Shown here: piece after piece, positions 34,569-45,253 of the stretch
How positions within the stretch are numbered: position 1 is the first letter of the stretch
How the letters are laid out: each line of letters starts with the position of its first letter
From: Rhipidocladum racemiflorum
Taxonomy: Eukaryota; Streptophyta; Magnoliopsida; Poales; Poaceae
Direction: 5' to 3'
NCBI GenBank assembly: GCA_036346355.1
Contig: CM070584.1
Span: 52,411,097 to 52,475,096, forward strand
Length of the DNA: 64,000 nt
Program-made: the position numbers and the translations under genes
The notes under the pieces: generated by a model
What the model was told of the DNA's origin: nothing
Databases searched by the model: none
The model's input: the letters and a program-made list of their open reading frames with translations, nothing else

Positions 34569-36138
34569 CTAGTTCCTTTGATCGTTATCTATCACATTCC
34601 GTGATAATCCTTTAGTGAAGGGATGCGCCAGGTTTTTAGCCGTCTGGATATAATCCAATGCTATCACTCCGGAGTTTTTCAATTTCCTGACAGACTTCAA
34701 ACGTCTTTTCACATGTCTTGAGGATTTCAAGTTATCTTTAGAACTGTTCACTTTAACAATAACTGTTTGATTGTCACAGTTCATAAGAATGGACGGTATT
34801 GGTTTTTCAACCACCGGAAGATCCATCAAGAGTTCACGTAGCCATTCTGCCTCAACAGTGGTTGTATCCAATGCAGCCAATTCTGCCTCCATAGTTGACC
34901 GTGTCAAAATAGTCTGTTTGCAAGACCTCCACGACACAGCGCCCCCACCAAGTGTAAACACATATCCACTGGTGGCCTTAATCTCATCAGCATCAGAGAT
35001 CCAATTTGAATCACTATAACCCTCTACAATCTTGAAGGGTACCGGTATAGTGTATTCCATAATTTCTTGTACCCACCAAGTAACGCATAACTCTTTCGAG
35101 TGCACGCCGGTGATCATCTCGGGTTAGAAGTAAATCGGCTCAATTTGCTTACGAGCAAATGAGATATCGAGCCTTGTTGCGCTAGCCAAGTACATGAGAG
35201 ATCCAATGATCCGAGAGTATTTCATTTGATCTCTAGCAATTCTCTTGTTCTTAGAAGAATCACATCGGGATCATAAGGTGTTGGAGAAGGCTTGCTATCC
35301 GAATAGCCAAACCGACTCAAAACCTTTTCCACATAATGGGATTGAGAAAGACTAATCCCATCCTCACCTTTGACTAACTTGATGTTCAAGATCACGTCAG
35401 CCTCTCCGAGGTCTTTCATATCAAAATTTCCAGACAGGAAAGACTTGACCTCATTGATCACATCAAGGTTTGTTCCAAAGATCAAAATGTCATCCACATA
35501 TAGGCACAGAATAACTCCCTCACCCCCACCATGGCGATAATACACACACTTGCTCGGCCGTTTACTGTGAAGCCAACTTGTGTCAATGTTCTATCGAACT
35601 TCTCATGCCATTGTTTAGGTGCTTGTTTAAGGCCATAAAGAGATTTCAGTAACTTACACACCTTGCTCTCATGTCCGGGTAGCACAAATCCATCTGGCTG
35701 ATCCATGTAGATCTCCTCATCTAGCTCTCCATTAAGAAAAACTGTCTTCACGTCCATTTGATGGACAATGAGACCATGAGAGGCAGCCAAGGATAAAAGT
35801 ACCCGGATGGTTGTGATCCTAGCAACAGGTGAATAAGTATCAAAATAATCATCTCCTTCCTTTTGCGTATAACCCTTAGCCACAAGTCTAGCCTTGTACT
35901 TTTCAATAGTACCATTAGGCCTTAGTTTCTTTTTGAACACCCACTTACAGCCCACAGGTTTGCAACCATAAGGCAGTTCTGTGAGCTCCCAAGTTCCGTT
36001 AGACAGAATAGAATCCATCTCATTACGGACCGCCTCCTTCCAGTAGTCTACATCAGAAGATGCATAAGCTTCTGAAATAGAGGTGGGAGTATCATCCACA
36101 AGGTACACAGTGAAATCATTACCAAAGGATTTAACCAT
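34569..36138 (-). pseudogene. Copia reverse transcriptase and RNase H, frameshifted
   Basis: Reverse transcriptase begins with WKEAVRNEMDSI and GCKWVFKKK, continues through YKARLVAKGYTQKEGDDY and DVKTVFLNGELDEEIYM to LYGLKQAPKQWH in one frame (36138-35482). It then shifts frame to give the catalytic LYVDDILIFG and NFDMKDLGEADVIL (35545-35222). RNase H follows after a further break (35117-34569): EGYSDSNWISD, SGYVFTLGGGAVSWRS and MEAELAALDT. The catalytic YVDD survives but the frame does not. These enzymes would copy element RNA into cDNA. Confidence 0.9.
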
Positions 36139-36193
36139 CCTTTGTCTCTTGCTCCTCCTAGGAGCCTCAGCATCATCCTCCTCGAGATTTTGC

Positions 36194-37525
36194 TCAGGTA
36201 TCTGTTGAGAATCCTCGGTTTGTCACAATAGGTTTGGGAATTATCTCAGGATTTTGTCTAGCAATGCTATGCAAATCTTTCATGGGAAATATGCCCTCAA
36301 AGAAGGTGGCATCTCGGGACTCCATGACTGTACCGACAAGCATGTCAGATACCTCGGATTTCACTACTAAAAACCTATAGGCAATGCTACGATGAGCGTA
36401 TCCTAGAAAGACATAATCCACTGTCTTAGGTCTGAGTTTGCGCTTTTTAGTTATTGGTACATTGACTTTCGCCAAGCAACCCCACGTGCGGAAGTACGAG
36501 AGTGATGGTTTTCTCCCTTCCCATTCTTCATATGGAGTTTTCTCCTTATTCTTAGAGGGAACTTTATTCAAAACATGACACGAAGGCAACAGGGCCTCCC
36601 TCCACCATTCCTTAGATAGACCCGCGGTGTCCAACATGGCATTCACCAAATCAGTCAGAGTGCGGTTCTTTTTTTCGGCCACCCCATTAGATTGGGGTGA
36701 ATAGGGAGGTGTCCTCTCATGAATAATTCGATGTTCCTTACAGAATAAGTCAAACTCAGTAGAGAAATACTCACATACGATCGACCTAAGCCTTTTGATT
36801 TTTCTTTCTAATTGATTTTCAACTTCAGCCTTATAGACTTTGAAGTAGTCTAAAGCCTCATCTTTAGTTTTCAACAGATAAACATAGCAGTATCTAGATG
36901 CATCATCAATCAGAGTCATGAAATATCTTTTTCCTCCTTTAGTCAACACACCATTCATCTCACAAAGATCTGAATGTATGAGTTCTAATGGTGCCAAGTT
37001 TCTCTCCTCCGCTGCCTTGTGAGGTTTGCGAGGTTGCTTTGATTACACACAACTTTGGCACTTAGAACCTTTGACAGTAGGAATTTTTGGAATTAAATTC
37101 ATACTAGCGAGCCGAGTCATACAACCAAAATTTAAATGACATAACCGTGAGTGCCAAACATCGGCTTCACCTCCATTGGAAATATCACAAATATGGTTCA
37201 CAACTTTATTGCAGAAATTAGAAAGGGAGAAGCGGAACAAGCCTCCGCAAACATAGCCTTTACCAATAAAAAGTCCATGTTTAGACACGACTACTTTATT
37301 AGACTCAAACACCACTTTGAACCCTTCTTTACATAGAAGGGAGCCGCTGACCAGGTTTTTATTTATTGAGGGGACATGCTGCACGTTCTTTAGTGCCGCG
37401 ATCTTTCCCGAAGTAAACTTCAGATCTAGTGCCAACACCAAGAACGAAGCATTAAATTTGTTTCCCATCAACACGAGCAATCCCGCACGACCTGGTAAGA
37501 AGAGAACAAAGAGAGATCGGCACAC
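36194..37525 (-). pseudogene. Copia protease remnant and integrase, second catalytic Asp lost
   Basis: The protease end and the pre-integrase domain lie at 37525-37043 (VQHVPSINKNLVSGS, then HSRLCHLNFGCM and CQSC). The integrase core is at 36997-36194 with its first Asp in LIHSDLCEM and the Glu in NGVAEKKNRTL. The motif expected to hold the second Asp (SDRGGEY-like) reads SIVCEY, so the active site is broken. The zinc-binding His/Cys residues look mostly preserved. Integrase would insert cDNA into chromosomes; this copy cannot. Confidence 0.88.
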
Positions 37526-37662
37526 ACATGAACATTAGCTCGGTATCAATCCACCAATCGGTGGTCGATTTCTTGAAAGAACAATAGATGCGTTACCATA
37601 CCCGAAGTTCCTCCTCGGCATTGCCAATGGTCACGTTTGCAGACTTTGAGTTCTGTCCTTGC

Positions 37663-38412
37663 TCACCCTTCACGCCCTTGCGATTTGGACCTTTGTTTGG
37701 CCCAGTGTCCAATCTCACCATAAACAAAGCAGGGCTTCTCATCTTTGTTCATTGACTTCTTCTTCTTGAAATTAGTGGTTTGTTTGGCTTTATTTTTTCC
37801 CTTGTTCTTGCCATGTGAGAGCAGTTTGCACCACATTGGCGCTAGGCGCCCCTCGATTCCTTTCACAGTGCATCCTTAGCTCGAGCTTTCTCCTCAACAT
37901 CTAGAGACGCAATGAGATTCTCAGCAGAAATCTCTTGTCTCTTATGTTTCGAAGATGTGGCAAAATTCCTCCATGAAGAAGGTAGTTTGGCAATAATGCT
38001 GACCACAAACTGTCAGGCAAGCTGGATTTTGAGAAGTTCGAGTTCCTGGCGAGAACACGTATCTCATGAGCTGCTCAACTACTGAACGGTTATCCACCAT
38101 CTTGTAGTCATGATATTGCTCCATGATATCTGATTCACCGCCCGACATCGGAAGCACCGAACTTAGCATTCAAAGCATCCATAGTTCCTTCGCCTCTTTA
38201 ATGTGCATATACACATCGCATGCAGACGATCGGCAAGAACACTAAGAACGGCTCCTACAAAGAGTGTGTTGGCATCCCGATATGCCTTCTCCTTTTCAGA
38301 GTTGGTTCCATATCCTACGGTTTGCCGTTCGACACCCGAACACGTTCATATTGTAAGCCACAAGGTGATCCTTATGCGCCATCTTTTGAAGTGCACAGGT
38401 GAATTTTTCGGC
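37663..38412 (-). pseudogene. Copia gag remnant with degenerate zinc knuckle
   Basis: Minus-strand homology to a common grass Copia gag is visible in pieces: an HFKRW-like start near 38400, DIMEQYHDYKMVDNRSVVEQ at about 38130-38070, then Lys-rich linker and a zinc knuckle reading CFVYGEIGHWAKQ near 37720. The second Cys and the last Cys of the CCHC motif are replaced, so zinc binding is lost. Frameshifts and stops occur between the pieces. Confidence 0.75.
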
Positions 38413-38476
38413 CTCGATTGCCTCAGCAAAGCCCGACCATTGATAAACCTGAGCGCCTATAATCAGGTTTTTGGAT

Positions 38477-39426
38477 TGTTAGAAATAAAGGCACATTTAG
38501 GTTTAAATTAATCCAAAGGTAAATCATGAACAACATGTGAATGACGATCGGTAACGAATAACAGGAGCATACCATAGATGCATATGCTAGAAGACTACAC
38601 ATATATCCATCTAATGTGCTCACAATCAACAGGTTGAAAATAAACAGTAGAAACATTGTAACGTCTTGTTAGGTAATGCGAGATGGAAGCGATGAGTCGT
38701 TGTAGCGTCTGATCTTGAGGACGGAAGCCGACAGCAGAGGCAGCGCGATGCCGAGCGGCCGCTCTGAGCAACGAGGAAGACGAGCCGTGGCGGTGGCGTG
38801 GAAGCGATCGCGCCAAGCGCTTCCCAAAAACCTGATTCGTCCTCTCCGGTGCAAGAACGCGAGGGCCGGACGGTTTCGAGACACCTGCTTTCCGTTATTT
38901 GGTACGCCGTCTGGGGCGAAGCGAACTAGATGACGGCGCGAGGAAATTGGCAAAACGCTAGGGCGCAGAAAACTCTATCTCTCCCAGATGACAGCGACGC
39001 AGTATATAAAGGAGCAGCCTGGTAACAGTCCGTAACCGAACACGACTCGAGAACGTGCCACGATCGGAGTCCATTACGGTGTCCTTATCTCATACTACAA
39101 CCGCGATTCCGAGTAACAAAAGAGTAATCTGCAAAAGGAGGCTGCGCCTACGCAAAGCCCTGGACCGGATTCGGCGGACCATTCACGCAGTGTCACGCCC
39201 GCTCGCCCGCCCCGCCGCCGGCGAGGCGGCGGCAGCGTGTGTTTCTCCCTTTCTCCACATGGTTCTACCATGGTGAAGCACACTCTACTATTTAAACTAG
39301 TGTTCACCACTTTAGACTAGCAATGTGGTACTATTGCTAGTACACATGCTCCTCATGAGGTGGGCCTTTGAGATTTTCTAGGATTTATTGTCTCAATTAA
39401 ATGGGCTTGGCCCAAATAATCCAACA
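38477..39426 (-). repeat. 5' LTR of Copia element 2
   Basis: This LTR is 950 bp. The region just inside it (38476 leftwards, minus orientation) does not show the usual initiator-Met primer-binding sequence, so the primer site is unclear or mutated. Confidence 0.92.
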
Positions 39427-39751
39427 TGAAACATCCTGGAACATAAATAACTAGGACGAAATGCACATGTGAAGGATTACCGATATCAATTGCTCTACTC
39501 CACACGGATGTTTTTGTCCTAAAAAACATCCAAACTTTGGACCGTATGATCAAAACACACATCCGTAGGATCAATCCACCTTGAATTTAGGGGGGCGTGC
39601 ATCGATCTGAAAGCAAATCCAATGACCAAGAATTTGGATGATGATTGCTAAAGAAAACATCCAGATGAAACTTATCAAAACCCTTCTAAAAATTCTTCGA
39701 TATACAACGATGCCACCGGAAGGTATTTGTCCTCCTCTGTCAGCAAGATTG

Positions 39752-40965
39752 TCAATTGGAGAGACGTGGCACATAGTCGTTGAAAAACTTAGCCAGTGCA
39801 GCAACCTTTGGTCCATGTAGACCTAGCCGGACAGCGACCGGATGTAAATACCAATGATACAAATTGGCCGCTACAAAGAAAACGTTGGCCCAAAATCGAG
39901 TAGCCTGACCTCCTTCAGAGTGGCGGTGGCCGTGTCGGCTTGTCCAAGACCTTTGGCGTAGCATGAACACAACATAGTAGATTAGAAGCCCTGAAACGCC
40001 ACAAGACACCAAGGTCTTCGTACCAACATGGTAGATTAGGAGCCCAGCTGACTCATCCATGGTGGAAGCTAGGTAGGCGAAAGCAGGAGCTACCAACTGG
40101 CGAGAATGATGAGCCAACTTGTGTGTACATACGAATTGATGTTGTCGATGCTGATGACAGAGCTGCCACGGTCGAGATGAACGCTGAACCACAGGAGCAC
40201 CGGCACAAGCTCCGGCAGGCAGAATAGAACCACATCTTCTCGGTAACTCTGCGACCATCGTGTGCACCGTCACGGCAGCACCACAAGCGAGGTCTTGTGG
40301 AGCAACTCCGGCCGGTGCTACGCCGGGAGAGGCGCCCGGTAGCAGCCTCATCATCATCGGCGTCGGTGCCCCGACATGGAGCCGAGGAAAAGGAGGAAGC
40401 GAGAGGCGATCAAGCTGTCGTCACGACGAAACTGCCCTATAGAGCATAGTACCCAGTAGGGAATTACAGCTGTTGCCTTGAGCCCCTCAGGCTCCTTCGT
40501 CGTCGTCTCGTCATTGCCAGTACCAGTCCTACTCCCGCGTGAGTTGTTAGCCTCGCCATTGTCGCGCCGCTGCGATCCGCTTTGATGACTGAGCTTGTTG
40601 CACAGTGCGCCGATGAAGACAAGCGCCATGAAGGGAAAGATGGCGAGCCAGATGTAGCTCCAGTTGATCTCAAGTAACGAGACATAAGATAAGAGCACAA
40701 CAATGGCTGTGTCGATGTAGATCTTGATGTCAGCAGGGCTTGTACTTGAGCCAGGAAGTTCGATCCGCAACTTGAATTGCCGCACTGGCGGTACAATGAA
40801 ATCATTGCAGCGCTTATCCATATAGCAAATAACAAATGGAATTATAACGGCGAAAAACAGCTCGTCTCCTTTATAGGCACTGAGTACTTCTTCCACTTGA
40901 GAACTGACATAACTGCTGGCCACGACCGCTGGAACGAATAGCGGGAACACATGGTCCGATTTCAT
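39752..40965 (-). pseudogene. Gene Y copy 2: multi-pass membrane protein, frameshifted
   Basis: I place the start at ATG 40965 (MKSDHVFPLF) because an acceptor-like TGTGCTTCAG lies just before it in all three copies; the frame also runs on upstream to 41061, but only in this copy. The first segment has hydrophobic helices (LFFAVIIPFVICYM, IDTAIVVLLSYVSLL, IWLAIFPFMALVFIGALC) and a polar Ser/Arg/Thr-rich loop, then ATAVIPYWVLCSIGQ. A frameshift near 40380 and others in 40350-40080 scramble the next ~100 residues. The frame recovers at APAFAYLASTMDESAGLLIY and ends YHWYLHPVAVRLGLHGP to the stop at 39752. Copy 3 shows what the scrambled part should be. The family is unknown to me and looks grass-specific. 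Confidence 0.7.
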
Positions 40966-41070
40966 AAGCTTGGCTGAAGCACACAAGGGGGAGAGATGAT
41001 CAGTACAGATTTCTCCGATATCAAGTGCTATATTAGCGTGTAACAAAAATGAATTTTCCATTCATAAATA

Positions 41071-41340
41071 CTCCCTTGCTGAGTTGTTGATTTTTATAAG
41101 GCGTCCATGCAATTTGAGATTCAAAGTTTGTAAAGTTCGACTAATAGTTAGTCCAATAATATATAGATGTTGTAACACAAAAGTAATATCATCATATTCA
41201 TATTTGATAGCACTTTCTTATGATTATGATTTTGTAGCCATAAATAAAGTATTGTAAAAGAAATCAACATGAGATTCAAAGCTCAGTCGTGGACATCGCA
41301 CCAAGTCAAACTGCGTTTTTGTAAAAATCAGTGGAGGGAG
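41071..41340 (-). mobile_element. Stowaway MITE with TA duplication
   Basis: The element is 270 bp and bounded by CTCCCTTGCTGA at one end and AGTGGAGGGAG at the other, with TA on both sides (41069-41070 and 41341-41342). It lies 5' of gene Y copy 2, at the same position as the MITE at 18020-18266 relative to copy 1. It therefore predates the duplication. Confidence 0.9.
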
Positions 41341-41349
41341 TAGTTCTAT

Positions 41350-42260
41350 GTATTCAGACAATGCCCCTAGTTTTGCTCCTCCAACAAGCTCCTTAAAAGT
41401 GTTTCAGCTCTTGATGAGTTGCGGTTGCATGCTTTATATTAGTCATCAGAAGACTACAGATTACAACAGCGAGGCAAGGCAACGGAAGCAACAGAGGCCT
41501 TAAAAGGATCGCGCACCGTCCTGAGAGGAGGCAGTACAAAAGGAACAGGGCACCGGCCACGCAATTAAGGACATCAACCAACTGAACAGGCATTAGCCTC
41601 GAGCCCTCGACTCTTTCCCCACTGCGGCCTCTTCCCCAAATTCTCTTTCTCTGATTCCCGTCCTCTGCTTCTTCCCCGTCTAATTGCTCTTCCAATCCTT
41701 ACTTCCAATTCCCCCAATTTGTATCTCAAAGCACCTTGCATCCAGTGTTTGGTTTGGCGATCTGGCTCTCTGTGTTGGTGTTGATCTACGATAATCAAGC
41801 AGCGGGTTCGTAACATATGGCTGTTTTGTGCCAGCTTCGATCTATCTTACATACGGTGTCCTCCCTGCCTCTGGTTTCTCTCAATGCTTCACAGGGCTTG
41901 AACCGATTTCAGAGCAAAACCAGCGAGGCTCGCCATGCTAACAAGCCACGGCGCGGTAAACAAACGTTGTTCTTTATAAGGACACCAAGAGAATTCGCGT
42001 AAATAACCACTTCCTTCTTTGGCTTTCCTTGGGTACGACGTCCTACATATATGAGCAAAAATCTCCAAGTAATAAAATACAGTTAGGCCTTACGTACCGT
42101 ATGGGGATGCTCCTCCTTCGCACTCTTCCGAAGAACAGCTCGCAATTTGTTACTAGGAAGCAAGTATATATGCTTGGCAAGGATTATATATGCAAAGCTT
42201 CGTCGGAATTCGGATACGCGGGATGGAGGGGACGCGAGGAATTTGAGAAGAAATGAAACT
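41350..42260. repeat. Duplicated module, copy 2 (partner of inverted copy at 61590-63060)
   Basis: This stretch matches the minus strand of 61590-62280 and 62935-63060. Shared landmarks are CCCCAAATTCTCTTTCTCTGATTC, the GCGCGGTAAACAAACGTTG stretch, TTAGGCCTTACGTACCGT and GGAATTCGGATACGCGG. Parts also match 16895-16965 and 31109-31140. Open frames in it are not conserved between copies, so I see no coding gene; it could be a 5' leader, a non-coding gene or part of an old element. The mariner insertion site in copy 1 corresponds to TA at 42084-42085 here. Confidence 0.7.
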
Positions 42261-42495
42261 TGCCGCTGGATCCCAATCGCCGTTGACGCAGCTACGCCGT
42301 GGCTTCGAGTGGTCTATGAGACAAGCGTACTACTTAAATGACCCCAGCAGCCTGTTCCCCCAAGCACTATGTGGTCCTATGTCGCCATTAGTGGCTGTCG
42401 ATTCGTGTGCGGTTGGCCTAACCCTAACTTTGTGCTGGTCACGCTCGTCTTTTTTACGCGAATCTAAACAATAATTAAAGAGAAATAATCATACA

Positions 42496-42498
<3 letters not shown>

Positions 42499-42532
<34 letters not shown>

Positions 42533-43625
42533 AAAATGGTTCTCTGCAGAATACGTCTTCCATTGTTAGTATACCGTTTAAATGATGTTATTATCATCTT
42601 TATCATTTTGAGTATACTCTAATATCGATTATAAGATACTTGAAAGTGAGCTCCACGAAAAATTTCATCAAAGTCCACCCTTTGTAGCATAATTTGTTTA
42701 TATACTCTTTTTATATATGAAAAAGGGTATACAACAAAAAATAAATGACTCCAATGAATTTTTTTCAACAATATCGCATTGTAGTATCTTAGAATTATTA
42801 TTAGAGTATCTTGAAAATGATAAATGAGTATAACACATTCGTTTAAGTGGTATCTTGGGGAGTGAAATACGTACTCCCAAGAGTCTGAAAAAGGCTTCCT
42901 ATATAGGAAAATAGTTAAAGTATCCTGAGTCACGTACTCATTTGTCGATTATCTTAGCTTAAATAATGTTATTATACCTCTTTATCATTTTGAGTATACT
43001 CTAATACTGATTATAAGATACTTCAAAGTGAGCTCCACGAAAAATTTCATCAAAGTCCACCCTTTGTAGCATAATTTGTTTATATACTCTTTTTATATAT
43101 GAAAAAGGGTATACAACAAAAAATAAAGGACTCCAATGAATTTTTTTCAACAATATCGCATTGTAGTATCTTAGAATTATTATTAGAGTATACTGAAAAT
43201 GATAAATGAGTATAACACATTAGTTTAAGTGGTATACTGAAGGTGAGAGTACATACTCCCAAGAGTACGAAAAAGGCTTCCTATATATATATATATATAT
43301 ATATATACTTAAACTAATGTGTTATACTCCTTTATCACTTTCAGTATACTTCAATAATAATTCTAAGATACTACAATGCGACATTGTTGAAAAAATTCAT
43401 CTGATCCCTTTATTTTTTTGCTATATACCCTTTTCCATATGTAAAAAGAGTATATAAACAAATTATGCTATAAAGGGTGGACTTTGCGAAATTTTTCGTA
43501 GAACTCACTTTAGAGTATCTTATAATCAGTATTAGAGTATACTCAAAATGATAAAGAGGTATAATAACATCATTTAAGCGGTATATTGAGAGTGGAATAC
43601 GTCTTTCAAAGTCTGGAACCATTTT

Positions 43626-43707
<82 letters not shown>
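42499..43707. repeat. (TA)n-bounded Micron-like repeats: two direct and one inverted unit
   Basis: A (TA)16 run ends at 42530. Unit 1 (42531-42904) and unit 2 (42905-43281) are direct repeats starting GGAAAAT and ending GGCTTCCTATA, with shared GATTATAAGATACTT, GTGAGCTCCACGAAAAATTT and TTTTTATATATGAAAAAGGG stretches. A second (TA)n follows, then unit 3 (43305-43627) in inverted orientation, then a ~78-base (TA)n to 43706. Unit 2 and unit 3 could pair over ~280 bases. Ends flanked by TA runs, no target duplication and no coding capacity fit the Micron type described in rice; this is a tentative assignment. Confidence 0.8.
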
Positions 43708-43710
<3 letters not shown>

Positions 43711-45253
43711 CCTTTTCTGTACTCTTGGAGTATGCAACCATTTTCAGAGAGAGAGAGAGAGAGAGAGAGCATTCACAGCGACTTAGTCTCTTTCAAAGCA
43801 TTTAAATAGCCAATTGTTCAGCGGCTACGATCCTTGAGTCCCCTTAGAGCATCTTAAAAAAGACTCTTCAAAACCCATTATCTAAAGTGTCTGGCAAGCA
43901 ACTTCTACTTTCATTGTTTCTTCCGTCCCCGTCATTGCTCCCGCATTTCTTCTTTGCCCCATTGTTTCTTCCGTCGATGTGTGCGATGTTACTTTTTTTC
44001 CCCCATTGTTTCTTCCGTCCCCGTCATTGCTCCCGCATTTCTCCTTTGCCTCCGGGGTCCAGGTATTGCCATTCTTACGTGTTTTAAAGGGCTCCGATTC
44101 TTATTATTTGTTTACTTTTTGTTTTTTGGGTTGCTCGTTTTGCACCCCAGATTTCTGGCGCCTTGCAAAATAGGGATGCTTCGTTGGATCATTGTGCTCG
44201 ATGCTCTACGTTCGGCGCCCTTCGATGCGCCCCTGTGGTTATTGTTATCTTCGTTCAGTTTATTTGACGATAGAGGTTTATTTTTGAAAAAAAAACTAAG
44301 GTATTTTAAAAAAATGTATTATTTAAAAAATTCTAATATTAACTGCATTGCTTTAAAATCCGTGAACTTTTCTAAAAAAAAAAGTTGTACCGATGCAAAC
44401 CCCTTAGTTTAAAATACTTCATATGCTACCTATTCTACTTGATTATTTTGGGAAACTTTTTTCTGTTGATTTGATGTTCAAACTAAAGCGATTTTTTTAT
44501 TATTGCATCTCACACATTGTTTGCACTGGGCATGTGTCATGTACCCTCAACATCTATCTTGACGAGTCGACGTATGGCTCAACGTCGAGTGCAACCCATA
44601 TTTTCCGTTTTCCTTAACGACCCTGAGCATTGACTTCATCAAATCGAAGTCTTCGCCGCACCTTCGTCGAAGTGTCTGTTCTTATCCGCGTGAAGTGCTT
44701 TCCAGTTGAGCTTAAAAATGTTTCTCTGCTGCAAATCTGCAACTGCATTATTGAAGTGTCTGGCAAGCAACTTCTACTTTCATCAGCTTAAGCAGCGTAA
44801 GCTCTGTTCTTGGCCTCCTCTTCTTGTTTGTCTTTCTTAATTCTGCTTATTCCTTTCTTTTCTTGTGTATGTGTCATGTTTTTGGCAGAGCTGAGACACC
44901 TCGAGGAAATGAAATAAGATCTGTCTGAAGGAACTTAACCAATTAAATTGACCGGACATCTTCCGTGCGGACCCAAACTTCCCCAAGTCATCTTTTATTC
45001 TTTTCAGAGGTTTTGAGATGGTAAGCAAGCAGCCTCCATCCTTGGAACTGACGGCGTCTTTTCTCGATACTTTCGGTTTCTTTCTGCTCGTCTATCCTTT
45101 CCAAAGACAAAGTGTTCTTCCTCTGGTAACAGAACACAGCGAAAATTCCTCTGCGTGTGACCTGACTCCTAAACGCACTCACCGTGATCCTTCACCATGT
45201 ATTAGGATAAACTGGTGAACCGTTCCCGTGCTTTCGCCGAAGGAGTGGTGGTT
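43708..45253. other. Region upstream of gene W with a 30-bp direct repeat
   Basis: After a (GA)n run (43746-43770) the region holds no gene that I can support. A 30-base stretch (starting AAGTGTCTGGCAAGC) is perfectly repeated at 43885-43914 and 44754-44783. Inside, TTCTTCCGTCCCCGTCATTG is repeated at 43918 and 44007. Intron-like features near gene W (GTAAGC at 45021, an acceptor-like ATTAG at 45205) suggest that part of this is 5' leader and intron of W. Open frames around 43950-44410 lose any protein character after about 44270. Confidence 0.45.

Larger units (their letters stand above)
33007..39426 (-). mobile_element. Older Ty1/Copia retrotransposon on the minus strand
   Basis: Direct LTRs lie at 33007-34000 (994 bp) and 38477-39426 (950 bp), reading TGTTGGATTATTTGGGCC to CTTTATTTCTAACA on the minus strand. 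The flanks are TGAAT on the left and TGAAA on the right, a 5-bp duplication with one mismatch. Internal homology in minus orientation runs gag, protease, integrase, reverse transcriptase, RNase H. A purine tract TGGTGGGGGAT adjoins the 3' LTR (33007-34000). LTRs differ by many substitutions and indels (for example a 12-base indel near 33607), so the insertion is much older than Copia element 1. All coding segments are broken. Confidence 0.93.

Noticed and set aside
40966..41061. Extending gene Y copy 2 to ATG 41061
   Set aside because: Copy 1 has a stop in that stretch and copy 3 a different frame, while all three share an acceptor-like CAG before the later ATG.
41393..41816. Minus-strand frames in the duplicated module
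   Set aside because: The inverted copy at 61590-63060 does not conserve these frames.
43410..43786. Open frames with long Tyr-Ile runs
   Set aside because: They are produced by the (TA)n tract at 43629-43706.
43954..44412. A hydrophobic 150-codon frame upstream of gene W
   Set aside because: Its second half is AT-rich with Lys/Asn runs, it overlaps an internal sequence duplication, and no family resemblance or splice link to W is evident.
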